A stretch of DNA of 13,497 nt from Psychrobacter sp. (GTDB taxonomy: Bacteria > Pseudomonadota > Gammaproteobacteria > Pseudomonadales > Moraxellaceae). Of this stretch, positions 8,095 through 13,497 are shown one piece after another. The notes below the pieces were generated by a model. It was not told where the DNA came from. It ran no database searches and saw only the letters and a list, made by a program, of their open reading frames with translations. The stretch covers positions 6,625 through 20,121 of the forward strand of contig JAAXIL010000017.1 in the NCBI GenBank assembly GCA_012270355.1. Reading direction: 5' to 3'. Position numbers and translations under genes: made by a program. How positions within the stretch are numbered: the first letter of the stretch is position 1; each line of letters begins with the position of its first letter.

Positions 8095-8448
8095 ATGACC
8101 ACTGTACAAACCAATGACCCGCATCTCACCAAAACGCCACTGGACGAAACCATTACTCAGGCAGATATTGAAGCCAGTCGAGAGGCGAAAAGATCGGCAA
8201 AAGTAGAAAGCGAAACCATCGAAAATACCAAAGGTCAAGAAACCTTTGAAGAGGGCGTGGTAGATACCAAACACGTCAACGATGGCGATAATCCAGCTCG
8301 TCAGCCAGACCCACGAGATCAAAAGGGTGAAGCATTTGATGGAGGAGTTAATTCAGAGACGGTACCGTCTGATGAACCCATCAGCGAAGAGATTAATGAG
8401 CGTAACCGCTATGCGACGATAGATAAAGCTCAGACTCGCACGCTTTAA
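8095..8448 (+). CDS. Acidic, probably disordered protein (117 aa)
   Basis: This is an unrecognised 117-residue protein, the last and largest of the group. A ribosome site (CAAGGAT) stands before the ATG. By my count it has 26 Asp/Glu against 14 Lys/Arg, no Cys or Trp, one Tyr and two Phe, so a folded hydrophobic core is unlikely. A charged stretch (QADIEASREAKRSAKVESE, about 22-40) may be helical. Further on are KGQETFEEG, DGDNPARQPDPRDQKGEAF, VPSDEPISEE and a basic C-terminal tail. The DETITQ stretch and VPSD are shared with the preceding gene, and QKGE with the first. It has no signal peptide or membrane segment. A rho-independent terminator follows 45 bases after the stop. A stress-inducible hydrophilic protein is one possibility, but nothing in the sequence proves it. 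Confidence 0.8.
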   Translation: MTTVQTNDPHLTKTPLDETITQADIEASREAKRSAKVESETIENTKGQETFEEGVVDTKHVNDGDNPARQPDPRDQKGEAFDGGVNSETVPSDEPISEEINERNRYATIDKAQTRTL

Positions 8449-8492
8449 TAAATTCTAAGCAACGTCGTGACTATAGAAATGTTCAAAAGAAT

Positions 8493-8517
8493 AAAGGCTT
8501 AATTAAGCCTTTTTTTG
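8493..8517 (+). terminator. Rho-independent terminator after the small-gene cassette
   Basis: AAAGGCTTAATTAAGCCTTTTTTT forms a tight stem from AAAGGCTT and AAGCCTTT around a very short AATT loop, followed by a run of seven or more T. It ends the small acidic gene group and lies between it and the convergent miaE gene. On the other strand the stem is followed by a poorer T-run, so it may also help stop miaE transcripts. Confidence 0.85.
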
Positions 8518-8551
8518 TACCAAATTGTGAATTATCTATGTCAAAAAAATT

Positions 8552-9253
8552 CTATGTAAAAGACGGCACACCGCTGTGGAATCGTAATTCATCATCTGGG
8601 CTGGTGATTAATTCAGCTTCAATATCTCGAAAAAAAGCGACACGCTTATCAACGTCTAAGCTGGTATCATCCAGTTTAACGCTTGAGTTCGTGCTGTCCT
8701 TCAAAGCATTCTTTAAAGCTCTGTCGTCTATGGGCAGGTTTTGAAGCGAGCGAGCAAGCTCAATATAGTCCTCGAAATGACGACTTTCAGACTTAAGTAG
8801 ATAGCGGTAATATTTTGCCAATCGTTCATCATCGATGACTTCGCTCAAAGCGGCAAACCGTTCGCACGACCGTGCCTCAATAAATGCCCCAATAATGAGC
8901 ACATCCATCATGGCGGCGGGTTCAAATGTACGTTTGTATTTGAGCATGCCTTTCGCATATCGTCCAGCGGGTAAATGTTGCCATTGTTGACCCCGCTCTG
9001 CCATGATGCTAACCACCTGCTCATAATGGAGCATTTCTTCTCGCACCAGTTGAGCCAGTTTTAATTGCAAATCTCGATGGAACTCATAGCGAAAAATCAA
9101 ATTCATCGCTGTGCCTGCCGCCTTTTTCTCACAATTGGCATGGTCTTGAATTATTAGTGGCAAATTTGTACGGGCAGCGTCCAACCAAGCCTCAGGGGTT
9201 TTTGTTCCTAAAAATTGATGAATAGCCGTTAAATCAATGTTGCTAGCAGTCAT
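8552..9253 (-). CDS. miaE: tRNA-(ms2io6A37) hydroxylase MiaE
   Basis: MiaE is a non-haem di-iron monooxygenase that hydroxylates the isopentenyl side chain of ms2i6A at position 37 of tRNAs reading UNN codons. The 233-residue product has the ferritin-like helical bundle with all expected iron ligands: Glu42 in HANCEKKAAG, Glu73 and His76 in REEMLHYEQV, Glu126 in IGAFIEARSCERF, and Glu156 and His159 in SESRHFEDY. These blocks are close to those of known MiaE proteins, so the assignment is strong. The C-terminal 50 residues, after RSLQNLPIDDRALKNAL, are more variable and end in GVPSFT. It stands alone, convergent with the small acidic genes and divergent from malate synthase. The miaA and miaB genes it depends on are not in the window. 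Confidence 0.95.
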   Translation of the reverse strand: MTASNIDLTAIHQFLGTKTPEAWLDAARTNLPLIIQDHANCEKKAAGTAMNLIFRYEFHRDLQLKLAQLVREEMLHYEQVVSIMAERGQQWQHLPAGRYAKGMLKYKRTFEPAAMMDVLIIGAFIEARSCERFAALSEVIDDERLAKYYRYLLKSESRHFEDYIELARSLQNLPIDDRALKNALKDSTNSSVKLDDTSLDVDKRVAFFRDIEAELITSPDDELRFHSGVPSFT

Positions 9254-9408
9254 AAATGATGTTCATAATTTTAAAGTTTCATTTTAACAAATTTTAGGCT
9301 TTAGTTTTCGTGCGTAAATAAGCGGATGATAGTCGTCATTTAGCATATAAATGGGGTTGCCTTGTTAATTTATCTGATTGATAGTACCATGAACCGCACT
9401 AATTACCG

Positions 9409-9436
9409 CTTAAGTCTACCTTTAAAACTTAAGTCT
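9409..9436. repeat. Direct repeat upstream of glcB
   Basis: CTTAAGTCT occurs at 9409-9417 and 9428-9436, a 19-base period, each containing the palindrome CTTAAG. It lies 41 to 68 bases before the malate synthase start, where a promoter or operator would be expected. I cannot name a regulator, and a chance repeat in AT-rich DNA is possible. Confidence 0.3.
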
Positions 9437-9476
9437 TTGATACCCAATTCATCCACCCCTACAATAAGGTTAATTT

Positions 9477-10349
9477 ATGAGTAATAGCAGTGAACGTATT
9501 GAAAAAGGCATTTTATCCATCGACAAAGAACTATATGATTTTATCACCAATGAAGTTACCCCAAAAGTTGGTATAGATGCCGAAAAATATTGGCAAAATT
9601 TTGCCGAGGTGATTGCCAAGTTTACCCCTCGTAATAAAGAGTTGCTTGCTAAACGAGACGAGATTCAAGCCAATATCGACCAATGGCATTTGGACAATCC
9701 TGCTACTAATGGCGAAATTGATTTTCCTAAATACAAACAGTTTTTGACTGACATCGGCTATTTATTACCTGAAGGTGAAGATTTTAATGTTCAAACCGAC
9801 AACGTCGATGCCGAGATTGCCACCACGCCCGGACCCCAGCTGGTGGTACCTGTGCGGAACGCCCGTTTTGCCTTAAACGCTGCCAATGCCCGTTGGGGTA
9901 GCCTATACGATGCTTTATATGGCACGGACATGATTGACACCGCAGACGGCAAAGATAAAGGCAGCAGCTATAATCCAAAGCGTGGGGCAGAAGTGGTGGC
10001 GTATGCCAAAGCCTTTTTGGACGAGCACTTTGCCCTAGCTAGTGGTAGCTACACCGATGCCACAGGTTTTTCGGTCGTGGATGGTAAGTTGCAAATCCAA
10101 CAAGGCGATAGCAACACTGAATTAGCTACCCCTGAGCAGTTTGTGGGTTATGTCGGCGACGCTTCTAATCCAACTGGCATTTTGCTTACGCATAATAACC
10201 TACACGTTGAAATCCAAATCGATGCCAATCACAACGTCGGGAAAGACGATCCTGCCCATATTAAAGATGTGTTAATGGAAGCAGCGGTGACCACCATTCA
10301 AGACTGTGAAGACTCGGTGGCTGCTGTCGATGCCGAAGAAAAAGTCTAA
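9477..10349 (+). CDS. glcB: Malate synthase G, N-terminal piece (290 aa)
   Basis: This is the translated part before the internal stop. It contains the N-terminal helical clasp (about 1-90), the beginning of the TIM barrel (TPGPQLVVPVRNARFALNAA near 118-137) and most of the alpha/beta insert (YNPKRGAEVVAYAKAFLDEH onward). It ends within the barrel at EDSVAAVDAEEKV. None of the catalytic residues is in this piece, so alone it should be inactive and probably unstable. Start at ATG 9477 fits the family N-terminus and follows AATAAGG. Confidence 0.7.
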   Translation: MSNSSERIEKGILSIDKELYDFITNEVTPKVGIDAEKYWQNFAEVIAKFTPRNKELLAKRDEIQANIDQWHLDNPATNGEIDFPKYKQFLTDIGYLLPEGEDFNVQTDNVDAEIATTPGPQLVVPVRNARFALNAANARWGSLYDALYGTDMIDTADGKDKGSSYNPKRGAEVVAYAKAFLDEHFALASGSYTDATGFSVVDGKLQIQQGDSNTELATPEQFVGYVGDASNPTGILLTHNNLHVEIQIDANHNVGKDDPAHIKDVLMEAAVTTIQDCEDSVAAVDAEEKV

Positions 10350-11678
10350 GTGTATCGTAACTGGTTTGGCTTGATGAATGGCGATTTGTCCGAGACCTTT
10401 TTGAAAGGTGGTAAAGAGCAAACCCGCACGCTAAACCCTGACCGTGAATACACCACGCCAGACGGAGGCAAACTGGTATTACCTGGGCGGTCACTCATGT
10501 TGGTTCGCAATGTGGGACACCTCATGCAAAACCCTGCTATTTTGGTAGACATGAGCGAACATGGTGGACAAAAAGATGAAGAAATCTTTGAAGGCTTGAT
10601 GGATGCGTTAATCACGCCACTACTTACACTAAATGACATCAAAGGCAAGAGCAAACTGTCGAACTCTCGCACCGGTTCTATGTATATCGTGAAGCCAAAA
10701 ATGCACGGCCCCGAAGAAGTGGCTTTTGCTAACGACGTGTTTGGAGCAGTTGAAGATGCTCTAGACTTGCCTCGTAATACGCTAAAAATGGGCATCATGG
10801 ACGAAGAGCGTCGCACCACAATCAACTTAAAAGAATGTATCCGTGCTGCCAAAGAACGGGTGATTTTCATCAATACGGGTTTCTTAGACCGCACAGGCGA
10901 TGAAATCCACACCAGCATGAACGCTGGGGCATTTGTCCGTAAAGGAGAAATGAAATCGCAAGCATGGCAACCTGCCTATGAGCAGTGGAACGTCGATGTT
11001 GGTTTGGCAACAGGACTGTTGGGTAAAGCTCAAATCGGTAAAGGCATGTGGGCGAAACCTGACGAAATGAAAGAAATGGTCGAAACCAAAATGGCTCATC
11101 CCCAATCGGGAGCAACGACCGCATGGGTGCCATCGCCAACTGGTGCAACCTTGCACGCCATTCATTACCATCAGGTGGATGTGGCAGACGTTCAAGAAGG
11201 CTTAAAAAATCGTGAGCGTGCGAATGTGGACGATATTTTAACCATTCCACTTGCCAAAAATACCGATTGGTCTGATGAAGAAAAACAGCAAGAACTGGAT
11301 AACAACGCTCAGGGCATCTTGGGTTATGTCGTGCGTTGGGTGGAGCAAGCTGTCGGCTGTTCAAAAGTGCCTGATATCAACGACGTGGGTTTGATGGAAG
11401 ACCGTGCCACGTTGCGTATCTCTAGCCAATTGTTGACTAACTGGCTACATCATGGCGTAGTCACTGAAGATGACGTTATAGCCTCACTCAAACGCATGGC
11501 AAAAGTGGTGGATGAACAAAATCTAGGCGATCCAAATTATCGTCCAATGGCGGATGACTTTGAAGGTTCTATTGCTTTTGGGGCAGCAAAAGATTTGGTA
11601 CTTAAGGGACGTGAGCAGCCCAGTGGCTATACCGAGCCGTTGTTGCATCAAGCCCGTTTAAACCTAAAAGCCAGCTAA
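10350..11678 (+). CDS. glcB: Malate synthase G, C-terminal catalytic piece (442 aa)
   Basis: The frame after the stop opens with GTG directly abutting the TAA, so it could be a translational restart, with AGAAAAAG as a poor ribosome site about ten bases upstream. Numbered from that GTG, it carries the residues matching the E. coli catalytic set: Arg53 (VRNVGH, Arg338), Glu152 (MDEERRT, Glu427), Asp180 (GFLDRTGDE, Asp455) and the catalytic base Asp351 (MEDRATLR, Asp631), plus Cys337 in GCSKVPD. The CoA-binding C-terminal helical plug ends the piece at ARLNLKAS. It lacks the first barrel strands and could act only if paired with the N-terminal piece. Confidence 0.7.
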   Translation: MYRNWFGLMNGDLSETFLKGGKEQTRTLNPDREYTTPDGGKLVLPGRSLMLVRNVGHLMQNPAILVDMSEHGGQKDEEIFEGLMDALITPLLTLNDIKGKSKLSNSRTGSMYIVKPKMHGPEEVAFANDVFGAVEDALDLPRNTLKMGIMDEERRTTINLKECIRAAKERVIFINTGFLDRTGDEIHTSMNAGAFVRKGEMKSQAWQPAYEQWNVDVGLATGLLGKAQIGKGMWAKPDEMKEMVETKMAHPQSGATTAWVPSPTGATLHAIHYHQVDVADVQEGLKNRERANVDDILTIPLAKNTDWSDEEKQQELDNNAQGILGYVVRWVEQAVGCSKVPDINDVGLMEDRATLRISSQLLTNWLHHGVVTEDDVIASLKRMAKVVDEQNLGDPNYRPMADDFEGSIAFGAAKDLVLKGREQPSGYTEPLLHQARLNLKAS

Positions 11679-11699
11679 CACTTAACTTAAGAAGTAACA

Positions 11700-11734
11700 A
11701 AGCCTAGGCAACTTAAGTTACCTAGGCTTTTGTT
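11700..11734 (+). terminator. Rho-independent terminator after glcB
   Basis: AAGCCTAGGCAACTT and AAGTTACCTAGGCTT form an almost perfect inverted repeat with one mismatch and no obligatory loop, followed by TTTTGTTT. It lies about 20 bases after the malate synthase stop. Confidence 0.88.
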
Positions 11735-12081
11735 TGCCATAATTATGTTAAGAATTTGTTGAGCAATCTTGCAAATAAATGTTGCAAATTATTTCAAAGT
11801 TGATATGCTTATACCCGAAGTAACAAGATGTTGAATAATGTTATAGAAAGGTGATTAGTAATTTATAAACTACATCATTGACTGTTCTAAATATAATCCA
11901 CAGGTAATGATTTAATTTTCAAACTTTCACTAATCTCTCACATTTATTTGTAACAATGTCTGTACCTTAATTAGTGTTTAAGTAAATTTTATCTTAAAAT
12001 TTAAGGCACTTAATTTAAACCTTTGGGCGTTGCCTTACTAGAGCAGCCCATTACTAAAATTGTAAAGTGGAGAGATTTCCC
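11735..12081. promoter_or_regulatory. AT-rich spacer holding the porin leader region
   Basis: About 350 bases without a gene separate the glcB terminator from the porin. I find no convincing open frame or RNA gene. TTGCAAAT occurs twice, at 11769-11776 and 11782-11789 (13-base period). Long A/T tracts at about 11960-12020 could act as an upstream element. The porin ribosome site GGAGAG is at 12069-12074. The porin promoter must lie here, but no -35/-10 pair stands out enough to assert. Confidence 0.5.
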
Positions 12082-13242
12082 ATGAAAAAACTACTTTTAG
12101 CATCAGCCGTTGCTGCTCTATCTGTTTCTGCAGCCAATGCCGCTCCTACCGTATATGGTAAAGCATTTGTTACTGCTGACTATGTAAATGCTGAAGTTGA
12201 TGCGCGTTATGTAGACAATGCAGGTGAAAAATTCTCTGGTAATGAAGATGAAAATACAGTAGAAATTAATTCGCATTTTTCACGTTTAGGCTTTAAAGGT
12301 TCTGAAGCGATGACCGCTAACACTGATGTTATCTATCAGTTAGAGTATGGTATTGATGTTGATGCTTCAGATGATAACACTTTCAAAAGTCGTGATACTT
12401 TCCTAGGTTTTGCAAATAAGAACTTTGGTCAAGTACGTGTAGGTCGTAATACTTCTGTCTTAGATTACGTAAACAACGTCACTGTTACTGAAGGCTACTG
12501 GAACAACTTAGGTTCTAATACGCTTAACACTGAATCTGAATTAGATATAGATGAAAACGGAAGAGTTGTTGGTTTTAGTGAAGATATTGTCCAAGCATTA
12601 AATATGGTTAGCTTTAAGCGTCAAGATAACTCAGTTGTCTGGATTGCACCAAAATATAATGGTGTACCAGTAGAATTGGCGGTACAGTATTCTGCAGATG
12701 AAAGTTTTGGTAGCAATGACAATGGCTTTGGCGCATCATTGATGTTTGACCAAGGTACTGGCTTCACTGCTGGTCTTGCATATACTAAAGATATGGACGC
12801 CAATACCAAGTGGACATTATTTGATGAAGAACTTAGTTACGGTGGTGATGTAATTCGTGGTACTGCTACTATTGATTTAAATAAATATATGGCAATGCCT
12901 GTAACGTTAGGTGCTCTATATCAAGTAGCTGATTATGATTATGCTGGCTCTAAAAAAGAAAAAGGTCTAGTAGTTAGCGGCGAAATGGGTCTAACTAACT
13001 TTGCTAAGCCTGCATCTGTATATCTTCAGTACAACAAAACTGACAACCTAGCAGGTATTGATAACTTTGATTCAGATCAAGTTGTGCTAGGTGGTAAGTA
13101 TATGTACAAAGACAACATGATTGCTCACGCTTACATTGGTCAAAACTCAGCTGATGTCAGTGCTATGATTGATGACAATGATGTCGCTAGTTTAGACTTT
13201 GATGTAGGCTATCTAGTAGGGGGGTTAGAGGAGATATTCTAA
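12082..13242 (+). CDS. Gram-negative porin, last strand abnormal
   Basis: This is a general diffusion porin of the 16-strand Gram_neg_porins/Porin_4 class, of the kind found in Neisseria and Moraxella. The 386-residue product starts at the ATG at 12082 after GGAGAG. It has a typical signal peptide (MKKLLLASAVAALSVSAANA, cleavage after residue 20) and a first mature strand APTVYGKAFVTADY. Family landmarks include SRLGFKGSEAM, VIYQLEYGID, DTFLGFANKNFGQVRVGRN and repeated amphipathic strands. Codons are AT-rich with strong GGT, GTT and GCT preference, as in highly expressed genes. The C-terminus is odd: VGYLVGGLEEIF ends in Phe but has Glu where the BAM signal wants an aromatic (usual type GLEYKF), and its two Gly codons are GGG. 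The true end of the porin may be lost at about 13218-13233, where the following foreign-looking sequence begins. Confidence 0.88.
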   Translation: MKKLLLASAVAALSVSAANAAPTVYGKAFVTADYVNAEVDARYVDNAGEKFSGNEDENTVEINSHFSRLGFKGSEAMTANTDVIYQLEYGIDVDASDDNTFKSRDTFLGFANKNFGQVRVGRNTSVLDYVNNVTVTEGYWNNLGSNTLNTESELDIDENGRVVGFSEDIVQALNMVSFKRQDNSVVWIAPKYNGVPVELAVQYSADESFGSNDNGFGASLMFDQGTGFTAGLAYTKDMDANTKWTLFDEELSYGGDVIRGTATIDLNKYMAMPVTLGALYQVADYDYAGSKKEKGLVVSGEMGLTNFAKPASVYLQYNKTDNLAGIDNFDSDQVVLGGKYMYKDNMIAHAYIGQNSADVSAMIDDNDVASLDFDVGYLVGGLEEIF

Positions 13243-13497
13243 TATAAACTTGTTAATAAGCTCGAAATAAATATTTCAATTCAATCATCTTTAAAAAACT
13301 TAAATAGTTTCAGTCATGATCAACCATCAGTATCGTCTTTGATAAATCAATCCATAAAAAACCTTAATAGAACAGCAGATTTTGATTTAAAAATTCAAAA
13401 GTTTAGAGAAAATTTATTAGACATCCAAACTTATGTTGAAGATTTAATTTTCGCTTTAAACTCATACATACAAGATTTAGATAATAACCAATTAAAC
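13243..13497 (+). CDS. RecN-like coiled-coil segment, start and end missing
   Basis: Directly after the porin stop, and in the same frame, 85 codons stay open to the window edge. The reading (YKLVNKLEINISIQSSLKNL at the beginning, LDIQTYVEDLIFALNSYIQD near the end) has heptad spacing of Leu/Ile. It resembles the central region of the DNA-repair ATPase RecN, where 'RLVN'-like and 'LNSYIQDLDNNQL'-like passages precede the second coiled coil; cyanobacterial RecN seems the nearest in my memory. There is no Met, no ribosome site and none of the N-terminal Walker A domain, so it is an internal fragment. G+C is about 24% by my count over 13261-13497, far below the rest of the window. The RecN identity is moderate to low; the coding character is more certain. 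Confidence 0.4.

Larger units (their letters stand above)
9477..11678 (+). pseudogene. glcB: Malate synthase G, interrupted by one in-frame stop
   Basis: Malate synthase G condenses glyoxylate with acetyl-CoA to malate and CoA, the second step of the glyoxylate shunt and of glycolate use. The whole reading is 733 amino-acid positions counting the interrupted one, against about 723 in E. coli GlcB, so it is full length with no frameshift. A single TAA at 10347-10349 (codon 291) interrupts the conserved passage [26 protein letters not shown]. coli has Leu at this place, so one change from TTA would explain it. On both sides conservation is high, with no other decay. The gene has a plausible ribosome site (AATAAGG) and a strong terminator. 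It may be a very recent nonsense mutation, a base-call error, or a gene read through or restarted. No isocitrate lyase gene is in the window. Confidence 0.88.

Noticed and set aside
8074..8322. Minus-strand open frame of 82 codons with hydrophobic stretches opposite the third small gene
   Set aside because: The plus-strand gene has a good ribosome site and matches the features of its neighbours; hydrophobic residues on the opposite strand are expected from complements of acidic codons.
10346..11364. Long open frames on the minus strand opposite malate synthase (up to 190 codons)
   Set aside because: They mirror a highly conserved coding gene, show no recognisable protein features and have no ribosome site; they are codon-bias shadows.
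9477..11678. Two independent neighbouring genes instead of one broken malate synthase
   Set aside because: The two readings are in the same frame, abut at a single stop, and together match one known protein over its full length.
1..13497. CRISPR arrays, tRNA genes, insertion sequences, toxin-antitoxin or defence genes
   Set aside because: I saw no regularly spaced repeats, cloverleaf with CCA-type end, transposase or defence motifs in any part of the window.

Overview
The window looks like chromosomal DNA of a gammaproteobacterium, most likely Moraxellaceae (Moraxella/Psychrobacter type). This rests on the gene set (MiaE, a TonB protein with a long acidic linker, Ppk1, malate synthase G and a Gram-negative trimeric-type porin) and on moderate G+C with many AT-rich spacers. 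The family assignment is from memory of such proteins, not from a search. Most of the window is ordinary housekeeping and envelope sequence. I see no CRISPR array, insertion sequence, tRNA, rRNA or phage gene.

Layout. A TonB-family energy transducer (115-960, +) converges on a leftward block: a MipA/OmpV outer-membrane protein (1026-1814), a rhomboid protease (1954-2784) and an FMN alpha-hydroxy-acid dehydrogenase of the LldD type (2832-4040). Divergent from the last are the peptidoglycan glycosyltransferase mtgA (4246-5025) and polyphosphate kinase ppk1 (5204-7450). After ppk1 come three very small, acidic, Cys- and Trp-free, probably disordered proteins (7614-7784, 7845-8030, 8095-8448). 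They end at a rho-independent terminator that also separates them from the convergent tRNA hydroxylase gene miaE (8552-9253, -). Then follow malate synthase G (9477-11678, +), a strong terminator, a 400-base AT-rich spacer, and a porin (12082-13242, +).

Three places deserve attention. (1) Malate synthase G is split by one in-frame TAA (10347-10349) inside a highly conserved stretch. All catalytic residues lie downstream of the stop, and the next codon is GTG. (2) The porin ends with an abnormal last beta-strand. It is followed in the same frame by 85 open codons of about one-quarter G+C, with no start, that resemble the middle of RecN. This looks like a junction with foreign sequence, either an assembly chimera or a real rearrangement. 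(3) The three-gene cassette of small acidic proteins after ppk1 has no function that I recognise; at least two of its members look like diverged duplicates.

How the genes fit together. TonB, MipA/OmpV, the porin, MtgA and rhomboid are all envelope functions. The alpha-hydroxy-acid dehydrogenase and malate synthase handle C2/C3 acids (lactate or glycolate type, and glyoxylate). Ppk1 makes polyphosphate, and the small hydrophilic proteins beside it might be stress-related, but that is only a guess from their composition and position.
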